Source: Folioceros fuciformis (taxonomy: Eukaryota; Anthocerotophyta; Anthocerotopsida; Anthocerotales). Taken from it: a stretch of DNA of 64,000 nucleotides. Positions 35,375 to 43,670 of this stretch are shown here, piece by piece. The DNA lies in assembly GCA_049999805.1 (NCBI GenBank), contig JBNGIO010006255.1:341821-405820 (forward strand), given 5' to 3'. The first letter of the stretch is position 1. The number at the start of each line of letters is the position of its first letter. Position numbers and translations under genes: made by a program. The notes under the pieces are model-generated. The model saw only the letters and a program-made list of their open reading frames with translations, had not been told where the DNA came from and ran no database searches.

Positions 35375-35641
35375 ATGTGTCTGCCATGCTTCGGATGGGG
35401 AGGTGCCCGCCCTCACGGTGCTCCACACCATCCGCCTCCGCNNNNNNNNNNNNNNNNNNNNNNNNNNNNNNNNNNNNNNNNNNNNNNNNNNNNNNNNNNN
35501 NNNNNNNNNNNNNNNNNNNNNNNNNNNNNNNNNNNNNNNNNATGGGGAGGTGCCCGCCCTCACGGTGCTCCACACCATCCGCCTCCGCACCATCCGCATG
35601 GTGGCGGGCACGGCCACGGCGGCCCGCACCATGGCCGCTAA
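35375..35641 (+). CDS. Small His/Gly/Pro-rich ORF B, interrupted by an assembly gap
   Basis: Starts MCLPCFGWGG, continues with His-Pro and Gly-His runs, and ends GGPHHGR before TAA. A run of 100 N (35442-35541) interrupts it. The 47 bp before and after the N run are identical, so the gap is probably an assembly artefact. Joining the flanks removes 147 bases (49 codons), keeps the frame and leaves 39 residues. Composition and terminus (PHHGR versus HPHHGK) link it to ORF A. Function unknown. Confidence 0.35.
   Translation: MCLPCFGWGGARPHGAPHHPPPXXXXXXXXXXXXXXXXXXXXXXXXXXXXXXXXXXWGGARPHGAPHHPPPHHPHGGGHGHGGPHHGR
35395..35588. other. 100-N gap flanked by identical 47-mers
   Basis: N run at 35442-35541. 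The 47 bases at 35395-35441 equal those at 35542-35588. The same pattern occurs at the second gap. This points to two contigs overlapping by a fixed length and joined with a default 100-N spacer. Confidence 0.9.
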
Positions 35642-36511
35642 GCGTCGCTTGAGCTCATGGCGACGCTCCATTGTGCCTGCTGCAGGTGTGTTTCCTGTGT
35701 CGCCTCGCTGTCCCCGCTTCCTTTTTACTGATCCTGCATTGCCCGTCATTGGAAACCCTGAAGTGGTATGGTTGCCGGATTTCTGATCGCTTCTGTCCCT
35801 CTCGTGCTCACAGATTTTCCTGTTGTGCCTGTGCTGCAGCTGTGAATCTGTCTCGTGGTGGCTGAAGGGCCTCGATTGGCAGGGTCTCTTTGATCCAATG
35901 CGTCACACTCTTTTGGCTGGTCATTTTGCGCATGAAGACCAAGCTTCCCGTGTGTGGAAGCAAACCTAGGGTCTAGTTTGTCGGATGAACACAGCGCAGA
36001 ATAACAATGCCTCGTTGTCAGGGTCACGTGTTCGAGAGTTCTGTTTCCATAGGCGGCAGCTATCTAGCTATGGATACTCTACAATCCTGTGAGACTATCA
36101 GGTTCTAGTACATGTTTCAGGGTTTTGGTGACTCCGTAGGTGTAGTCTTCAATTCTATTCACGAGCATGTGTAAGTATTTCCTTCATAAACACATTTTGA
36201 ATACTTTAGTGCCTTAGCGTCGAAGGGTAAATTTCTATACCGCTACGAGGCACGCATAAACCGCGCTTCTACAGTCGTTTTCAATTAGTGTATCAGCATG
36301 CAGGGCTCTTCGACCGTTGTTTCTAATTATTATATCAATATGCAAGGAAACGTCAAATTGGAATTGTGCAAATGGACATTGTCTGGAAGGTAATTTTGTT
36401 GCAGTTGTACGTTTTTAATGAAATTGTCTTACTGTCTTCGTCGTGTGCACATTTGCGTAAATTTTTCTAAGATTCAACGGGGACAGAAGACGTTGTCAGT
36501 GTATAGCAAAA
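35642..36511. other. No recognisable gene
   Basis: The downstream flank of ORF B becomes AT-rich to the right. No family similarity or exon chain is seen. Confidence 0.4.
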
Positions 36512-36585
36512 TGTCTGAACCCAGGTTCGAACTGGGGACCTCTAGTGTGTGAGACTAGCGTGATGACCAACTACACCATCCAGAC
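36512..36585 (-). tRNA. tRNA-Val (anticodon CAC)
   Basis: A complete 74-nt intronless cloverleaf on the minus strand. The acceptor stem GTCTGGA pairs with TTCAGAC (one G-U), followed by discriminator A. The D arm has GTGTAGTTGGTCATCAC. The anticodon stem CTAGT/ACTAG encloses the loop CTCACAC with anticodon CAC, and the T arm contains GGTTCGAACC-type GTTCGAA. The A box and B box are therefore intact. It reads GUG codons. The sequence is very close to cytosolic plant tRNA-Val. The 3' CCA is not encoded, as expected for a nuclear gene. Confidence 0.95.
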
Positions 36586-37067
36586 ATATGTGCACATACG
36601 TTACAGTCAGCTATATTTAAACTACATATTCTGTCCCATACTCCTCATCGGAAAAAATGTTCATCGTTAATGTATTTGAGTTCTCTAATGTGCATATATA
36701 TTCAAGAAAATTGCACAACACAAACCTTTTGTCATTTCCGTATACGACAATTCCCAGCCGGAAAGCTAACGAGATATCGAACATCACATTTCCATATATC
36801 TATGCCACGCTACTCGTCCAAACTAGCCTCCCACAGTCCTTCCACGAGTTCATATTCAGTGTGCCTATTTACAACCACATGCGACATCTTCAACACTCCC
36901 CCCTCCTTCGCTACCAGAGATAGTAGTACGCATTCTGCAAATTCACAGCATCCAGGTTAGAACACTTCAAATATACAATTGCCTGCGGATACACACTGCA
37001 AGCTCCATCACAAACCAGGAAATTAGACAACCGACTTCCTACACGCTTACCAGAAAGTTCCCGCTTC

Positions 37068-37328
37068 TCAGGCCACTGAGCGGAACCGGCGTGAGGAGGA
37101 AGCCTGAGGAGCTGCCCGGTGGTGAGGGCCGTGGTGGTGCGCATGCGGGTGGTGGTGGTGCGGGTGAGGCCCGGGGTGGTGAGGCGCAGGGTGGTGAGGC
37201 ACCGGGTGCGTAGGCACCGGCACCACCACGACTGGCGGGTGGGGAGCCGGATGCGGGTGGTGAGGAGCCGGGTGATGGTTGTGGTGCGGATGGTTGCGCA
37301 CCACCGAGTCGCATCCTCTTGGAGCCAT
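37068..37328 (-). CDS. His/Pro-rich ORF C
   Basis: An ATG frame of 86 residues. It begins MAPRGCDSVVRN, then has long His-Pro stretches with a central valine block (PPVVVVPVPTHPVP), and ends with a Ser/Arg-rich tail. A potential acceptor site (GTTGCAG) lies shortly upstream, and a TATA-like ATATAAAGT at 37575-37583 could drive a transcript with a 5' intron. Composition resembles ORFs A and B within 3 kb. No domain is recognised. It may be a real His-rich (possibly metal-binding) protein or a coding-like CAC/CCG repeat. Confidence 0.4.
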   Translation of the reverse strand: MAPRGCDSVVRNHPHHNHHPAPHHPHPAPHPPVVVVPVPTHPVPHHPAPHHPGPHPHHHHPHAHHHGPHHRAAPQASSSRRFRSVA

Positions 37329-37574
37329 GTTGAACAGATGAGCTTCAATTGGAGACACTAGATCTGCAACCACCACCAACACCAGACAAGACACTCCTCT
37401 CAGAAAGGCAGTCCTTGGCGCTCACAGTTGCTCTCCACGAGAGGAGGACAAGATAGCCACACCACAACAGCTCATTTGCGGACCTACCGCAGAGCAGACA
37501 CCGGGCAAAGTAAGAACAACAGTTGCGTGAGGCCTCGAACAACGTTACTGCGTCTAGGAGGGATGACGAGTCCG

Positions 37575-37583
37575 ACTTTATAT
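37575..37583 (-). promoter_or_regulatory. TATA-like element (ATATAAAG) upstream of ORF C
   Basis: ATATAAAG on the minus strand, about 250 bp before the ORF C ATG. It would suit a leader containing a small intron. Confidence 0.3.
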
Positions 37584-37794
37584 CCGGGGAAAAGACGCGT
37601 GGCCAGGTGAGGCAAGGAGCGGACGAGGAAAGTGGTTAACAATCCCGTATCGGGAGCTGGTTTAGCGTGTCAAGGACGTTAGGGTAACCGGCACGTGGCA
37701 GCCAGGTGCCGGAACACCGACGATTTGAGCGGTGACAGGGTTATCACAAATAGCACATATGACGCAGCCTTTTTCATTAAATATTTACATTAAT

Positions 37795-40226
37795 CTAAGC
37801 GTACAAGTCGAGGCGAGCTTGCTGTAACACTCGTGTCACTCTCTGGAAATATTCCGGCTCGTTCTTTTCGATGTCGGTCAGAGGGGTGAGCGAGTGGTCC
37901 TCCGCCTGCCATTCCCCCCATAGTGAGGTTGCGCAGGACTGAAATACAATCGCCTACAGTTGTGAGAATCTAACCTCTTGGAACGTGAGCAGCACCAGGT
38001 TGGCAATGGAGGGAGCCTTGTTGATGTCCCATCTGCCGACGTCGAGGCAAGCATGAGAATTTGGGAAGAGAGCACCGTGGGATTGGGGCTTGAGAGGTGA
38101 GGAGTGGGACCTTGTGAGAGTTAGGTTGTTCATGGAGCGCCACATCCCTCGTCCAACCTTCCCTCTGGACTGATCTCGAGCACTGCGTCCTTGCCACAGT
38201 TCCCGGACGATGTACGCAACTTCCTCCCTGTCCACCTTCACGAAGGCACATGGGTGTTACTTGAAATGAAGGAATGGGAGATGATGACGCATTGAGAAGG
38301 TGGACAGGGTGGGGTGCTGGAGCATACCTCTACGGCTGCTGCAGTTCCGAAGCATTCCTCCTCACGCTCGATGAGCCGCTGGTGCAGAGCGGCATAGTGA
38401 TCTTTATCGAGGTTCAGGACGGGTTCTGGCTGCACTGGCATGCCTGCGATCTGTGTGGCAACGTGCGAGGCCATGACCTGGCCAAATATAGCTGGAATGG
38501 TGCCAAGCACGGGTATGATCCGCACTCTGAAGCCTGGAACAACCTGATGACCGAAACAAGTTCGTGTTACGTTGAAGGGTTGAGGCACCCTGGCTGTGCG
38601 ACGTCTATTGAGCTTCAGAGTGAGGCTTACTTGATAGTCCAAGGGGTTTGCATCGTCTCCATTCGGAGCTTCGAATGGTAGCAGCTTTGCCTTCGGGCGT
38701 TCAGTCGAGAACACAACTGGCAGTCCTCCGTCTATGCCGTGCTCCCTTCTCAGCCTGTGCCTTACCTGCATGAGATGAAACATGCTCCCACAAGGTTACG
38801 ACGTCTACTCGTGCTTAGAAGTCCCTTCAACGACACACTCGGATTCCACGTACTGAGCGAGCCAGAGGATCAATTGATGACTCGTATAAGTCTGCCACCC
38901 GTATCCTAGTGGGATCTGCACGTGCACCAGCACCAGTAGCAGACACAACCTTCAGACCTCGATTCACGCATGCTGCCATCAGAAGCACCTGCAAAAAATA
39001 GGGTTCTTACGTGAGACGAGGTGTTTGGTCACGCACCAGTGCCTCCGGCATGAGGATGAGGAGTCCGCAGACCGCAAGCAAGGTCGATGAACATGGCCAA
39101 TGCAATGCACTCCAGAACAGAAGAAGCGTATCTCTCCACCACAGTTGTAGGGATGATGGCAAGGTACCTTCACCACAGCACATGGCCGGTCACGAGACAG
39201 GGACTCACCTTGGTGTGGATGTTGTCGATGCAGTCAAGCACAAAATCTGGTGAGCCTGAAAGAATCTCTTCTGCAGACGATGCATCAAACATCTGAACCT
39301 TGGCCTCCACTTCACACTCAGGAAAGATGTTGTGGAAGTGGTTCTTCAAGCAGATTGCCTTGGGCAACCCAACATCACCCCTGGTTGCCACTGCATGACG
39401 ATTGAGAGACGACAGGGACACCTGTCGGAAACCAGAAGCGTCACAGAAGAGCTTCCACAAACCCGACAGCATCAACTAGCACACACGCCGTTCTACAACG
39501 ACGAGGCTCTGCCATACCTGATCAAAATCTACCACCCGCATTTTTCCCACCCCTGATCGCAGGAGCATAGCAGCTGCATGGCTGCCCACGCCACCGAGTC
39601 CCACGACTACAACAAAGGAGCTATGAATTCTCAGTTGCCCTTCAGAACCAAAAAACTGCGTATTCCTGCACTAACCATCAACCGTGAAGAAACATCCATG
39701 GTACCCCAAACAACCACAGTTGGTTCAGACTCACAGCGAGCCTGACCAGAAACACATCAGTTCACATGTCCGTTGCCTACGGATAGAGACCTTGTGAAAT
39801 GTTCTGCCGTGATCTCGTCCTGCAAAAGATCCACTGAGGTGGCCTTGTTCATGACAGACGGTTTCACGTCCTCTCCCTGAAATCCAACTGCCATTCCAAA
39901 AAAACACAAGATCAGTGGACAACTAACTTCCAGACGTCTTTCCCTTAGCAATATGTCAGTCCGTCTGCCATACTCACAGGCCCTTGGAGACTCATCACCT
40001 CCACTCTTGTCAAACCTGTTGCAACAACATCCCAAGCCAGAGTTAGAAACCAAACTTGAAACTTGCTCGAACACATTACCACCAGCTGGGCTGTCCCAGT
40101 GCTCAAAGCCCTAGTAGCTTTGGAATACCTGGGCTTGTGGGAACTAAACTTGAGCACAGCGACCGTGACACAGGTGCCCAATAGGGCGCCCGCCCCAAAC
40201 ACAAGGAAATAGGTGGACCCCGGCAT
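37795..40226 (-). CDS. TcdA/Tcd-like tRNA threonylcarbamoyladenosine dehydratase (ThiF/E1 fold)
   Basis: Ten exons: 40226-39978, 39876-39791, 39665-39518, 39421-39209, 38988-38854, 38765-38631, 38543-38328, 38235-38111, 38032-37975, 37905-37795. They give 491 residues. The enzyme uses ATP to cyclise t6A at position 37 of ANN-decoding tRNAs to ct6A. The N-terminus begins with a hydrophobic anchor (STYFLVFGAGALLGTCVTVAVL), as in the yeast Tcd1/2 mitochondrial outer-membrane proteins. The nucleotide-binding loop is VVVGLGGVGSHAAAMLLRSG, followed by VVDFDQVSLSSLNRHAVA, FVLDCIDNI, ATGAGARADPTRI and the plant-typical VPGFRVRIIPVLGTIPAIFGQ. It matches Arabidopsis At5g37530-like proteins. A GTAATG at 40079 could start an extra intron in exon 1; the frame reads through. 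The next gene upstream, a PPR gene, ends only 191 bp before this ATG. Confidence 0.9.
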
Positions 40227-40417
40227 CCTCGATTTGAGCCGCCACAAGATAGGAGTCCTTCTGGCCCTGGGGATATGCAGAGATCAGCGACCAACGGTCA
40301 GGACTTCGCTGCATGGCCCATGTACACTTCACGTGACCATGACCCGCCGGCTTCCCTGTTGGCCAGTCCTACTCCTAGAGGATCGCATGTCAGGAACAGA
40401 GTCTGTGTATGGTCTGC

Positions 40418-43400
40418 TCATTCGTTGGCATTACTAATTTGTACACGTCCAAGGTAAACAGAAATTTCTTTTAGCACCGCCAAGATTTTCGAAGTTTGCT
40501 GATGCACTCGGTCCCCGGCCACAAATAGATGGATCTCCTGCCCATGCTCGATCCAGCTTTGGCCAAGCTCTTTCCATGAGATTGCAGCTGCTTTCAATTC
40601 CAGCAGCTGGGATGTATCCTCCAACATGTCAGCGCAATTGTAAATATGGGACATGAGCACATAGGCAGCACTGTGGGCTGGTGCGAGACTCACAGCGTTG
40701 TGGAAGGAACGTCTGCCAACTTCTACGTTCACATACTTTCGGCATGCACTCAGCAAAGACATCCAGATTGCCAGGTCAGGCTGCATCGGCATCCTGGAGA
40801 TCAAGTTCTCTGCCTTGCCGAAGAGTCCCGCACGGCTTAGCAAGTCAACCAGAACAGCATAGTGCTGGATGGTTGCAGGGATGCCAAACTCCCTGCTCAT
40901 GGACCCGAAGTAATCCAAGCCTCTGTCTACCCACCCAGCGTGGCTGCATGCGGTGAGTAGAGGAATGAATGTGGTGGCATCTGGCTCTTCTCCCGCCTTT
41001 CGCATCTCGTCAAAACATTGCACGATCCTTGTGGACGCACCTTGGCGAGCGTAGCCTGCCATGAGGGCTGTCCATGAGACCACGTCAGGGTGGGACAGCG
41101 AGTCAAAGACACGTTGAGCTGCAAGCATGCTTCCACATTTTCCATATGCGTGGATGAGAGTGTTGGCTACGAGCATGCTGGAGTCTATCCTACCGAGAAG
41201 ACGGTGATGGATCTGCTGACAGACTTTAACAGCTCCAACACACGCACAGGCTTTCAGGATACATACAAAAGTGGCATCATCTGGTTCCAAACTACTCCCT
41301 AGTAATTGTCTAGACAGTTGCAACGCCTTCTGGCATTGCTCTTGCTTAGTATATCCTGAAACCATCGCCGTCCATGTGGCCAAACTAGGCTCGTCCAACC
41401 CTATGAACACTTGCTGAGCTTGCACCATACTCCCACATTTTGAGTATGCATGAACCAAAGCATTTCCGACTGTTGCATCAGATTCAAAATCCCATCTAAC
41501 GACCGCACCATGGATAGACTCCACCTTGCTCAGCGAATTTGGTGTCACTGACTGACCACCCACGACTGCCTCTTGTTCCCGAGCTGCCAGACTGCCACAT
41601 ACTTTCAGCAAGCTACCGATCGTTTTACAGTCAGGTTTCACACCATCCTCCTGCATTTTCAAATACACATTGAAGATTTGCTCGTCTTCCTCGTGCTGTG
41701 CATATCCTGCAAGCAGAGCATTCCACGCCATCAAATCCCGCTGGTGGAGAGAATCAAATGCTAGCTGTGCATCTGACATGCTCCCGCATCTTGAGTACAT
41801 GCTTATCAAAGCTGAACTGACATGTGGGTCTTCCTCATATCCACGGCTCACGACTGCTCCGTGAATCTTTTGACCAATTCCAAGAGACTGGGATTTCAGT
41901 GGTTGTCCATGGAGCAGAGTGTCTGTTTCCATGCCTGATAGGCTGCCACATGCTCTGAGTACACTGACAAAGGTATACCTGTTCGGTTGCACACCTTCGG
42001 CTTGCATCTCTGAATACAATTGAATAGCTTTGTTACCTTCCCCTTGCTCACAATAGCCTGCAATAAGGCAATTCCATGTCACCACATCCTTGTGCACCAA
42101 GTTCTTGAAGACATGTCTGGCCTGGGGCAGGGCCCCACATCGTGCATACATGTTGACTAGGGTATTCCCAATAAATTTGTCTGATACACAACCCAGTATA
42201 AGAGCCAGATTATGGACAACCTTACCCATCCTCAGGGGCCCCAGGTTCAACGTCTGACCATCAATACGAGTTTCTTTCTCCGCAGCCAGACTACTGCACG
42301 CTTTAAGCACACTGACCAAGGTCCATTTATCGGGCTCAACACCTTCATCTTGCATTTGTCTATACAGTTGCAGGGCTTCTTCACCCTGTTGTTGCTGGGC
42401 ATAGCTAGCAATGACCGCATTCCAGGACACCAGATCACGCTGAAGCAGTTTGTCGAACAGATGCCTGGCCTCCAATATACTCCCACATGTCGCATACATA
42501 TGCACCAGAGTGTTGGCAACAAATATATCAGACTCGTAGCCCCTTCTAGCACCTTCCGCGTGGATAATCTTGCCCCTCCATAATGACTCCAACTTCACAC
42601 CTCGTCCATGAATGAGAGTCTCTCCTTCCAGCGCTGCCAAGCCACTACACGCCTTGAGTGCACTGACAAAAGTCCATTTGTCTGACTGCACGCCCTGTTC
42701 TTGCATCAGAGAAAAAAAGTGCAGTGCAAGGTCACTCTGCTTATTTTGAGCATATCCTGCAATCATCGCATTCCATGACACAACGTTGGGCTGTTCCAAT
42801 TTGTCAAAGACGTCCCGGGCATCCTTCATGCTCCCGCACTTTGAATACATACTGATCAAAGCTGTGCCAACAAACAGGTTGAACGACCTCGAAGCTAAAA
42901 CTTCAGCGTGAATCTGCTTCCCTGCCTGAAGATCTGCTAAGCTCCTGCAGGCCTGCAGCATACTCACATAAGTATAGGAGTTGGGCTTGGCACCTTCCAC
43001 TTTCATCTGCCGGAAAGCTTTGAAAGCCTCTTCCACCCTCCCTTGCTCTGTGTAGCCTGAAATAAGCACCGTCCAAGAGAAAACGGTGCGTGTCGGCAAC
43101 CTGTTGAACACATCCAGTGCATCCTTCACACTCCCGCACTTGACAAACATGTTGACAGCCAAGTCACCTAGACACCCCTGCGATTGTAGCCCATTTTTTA
43201 CAATGTAAGCATATGCTAGCTTGGACTGGGACAGAGACTTTAGTTTGCTGCACCTCTGCAATAGAAACGAACAGGTTTCAATCGAGGCCACGATGCCCTT
43301 CTCCTCCATGATCTGCAGAGCCTCCAGTGCCTCACCCAGTCCTCCATCCGTACACAGCCCAGTCATCTGATTGGCGTTCTGGAAGGCAACAAGGACATCC

Positions 43401-43519
43401 CCCGTGCGGAATCTACTACCATCGCAGTCCGCGCGACGAGTTGGCAGCTTCGGATACGAGGTGGGCGATCCAAATCTACACAGACAATCCATAGGCCAGC
43501 CACGACGAGAGTGCAGCAT
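40418..43519 (-). CDS. PLS-class PPR protein with E/E+ end, no DYW domain
   Basis: One uninterrupted ATG frame of 1033 residues. PLS-class PPR proteins bind organellar RNA base by base and direct C-to-U (or U-to-C) editing. Roughly two dozen P, L and S motifs run from about residue 85 to 900 (recurring LVNMYARCG, DVVSWNAMIAGY and EALQLYRQMQ types). E and E+ regions follow (MPMQPDLAIWMSLLSACRKY, and IEHGQEIHLFVAGDRVHQQT). It stops after QISNANE with no DYW deaminase domain, so editing would need a separate deaminase. Four of the motifs carry a similar ~15-residue insert (see findings). The first ~50 residues are basic and Ser/Thr-containing, as expected for an organelle targeting peptide. It is head-to-head with the DYW gene at 43671; only 151 bp separate the two starts. 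Confidence 0.95.
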   Translation of the reverse strand: MLHSRRGWPMDCLCRFGSPTSYPKLPTRRADCDGSRFRTGDVLVAFQNANQMTGLCTDGGLGEALEALQIMEEKGIVASIETCSFLLQRCSKLKSLSQSKLAYAYIVKNGLQSQGCLGDLAVNMFVKCGSVKDALDVFNRLPTRTVFSWTVLISGYTEQGRVEEAFKAFRQMKVEGAKPNSYTYVSMLQACRSLADLQAGKQIHAEVLASRSFNLFVGTALISMYSKCGSMKDARDVFDKLEQPNVVSWNAMIAGYAQNKQSDLALHFFSLMQEQGVQSDKWTFVSALKACSGLAALEGETLIHGRGVKLESLWRGKIIHAEGARRGYESDIFVANTLVHMYATCGSILEARHLFDKLLQRDLVSWNAVIASYAQQQQGEEALQLYRQMQDEGVEPDKWTLVSVLKACSSLAAEKETRIDGQTLNLGPLRMGKVVHNLALILGCVSDKFIGNTLVNMYARCGALPQARHVFKNLVHKDVVTWNCLIAGYCEQGEGNKAIQLYSEMQAEGVQPNRYTFVSVLRACGSLSGMETDTLLHGQPLKSQSLGIGQKIHGAVVSRGYEEDPHVSSALISMYSRCGSMSDAQLAFDSLHQRDLMAWNALLAGYAQHEEDEQIFNVYLKMQEDGVKPDCKTIGSLLKVCGSLAAREQEAVVGGQSVTPNSLSKVESIHGAVVRWDFESDATVGNALVHAYSKCGSMVQAQQVFIGLDEPSLATWTAMVSGYTKQEQCQKALQLSRQLLGSSLEPDDATFVCILKACACVGAVKVCQQIHHRLLGRIDSSMLVANTLIHAYGKCGSMLAAQRVFDSLSHPDVVSWTALMAGYARQGASTRIVQCFDEMRKAGEEPDATTFIPLLTACSHAGWVDRGLDYFGSMSREFGIPATIQHYAVLVDLLSRAGLFGKAENLISRMPMQPDLAIWMSLLSACRKYVNVEVGRRSFHNAVSLAPAHSAAYVLMSHIYNCADMLEDTSQLLELKAAAISWKELGQSWIEHGQEIHLFVAGDRVHQQTSKILAVLKEISVYLGRVQISNANE

Positions 43520-43670
43520 GCACTTGCATCACACCCAAATAGTCACAACACTTGTTTCGGACCTGTGAGTTGAAAGCCAAGACACAAATGCTCCTATCCA
43601 AAGGAGCTAACAGGCTGCTTTGACCAGGCAGTGCGTGATTGTGGGCGACTGAGACACCAATGTTGATCAC
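43520..43670. promoter_or_regulatory. Short shared intergenic region between divergent PPR genes
   Basis: Only 151 bp lie between the two start codons, so both 5' leaders and core promoters must overlap here or extend into the opposite coding region. No clear TATA box is seen. It is a candidate bidirectional promoter. Confidence 0.5.
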
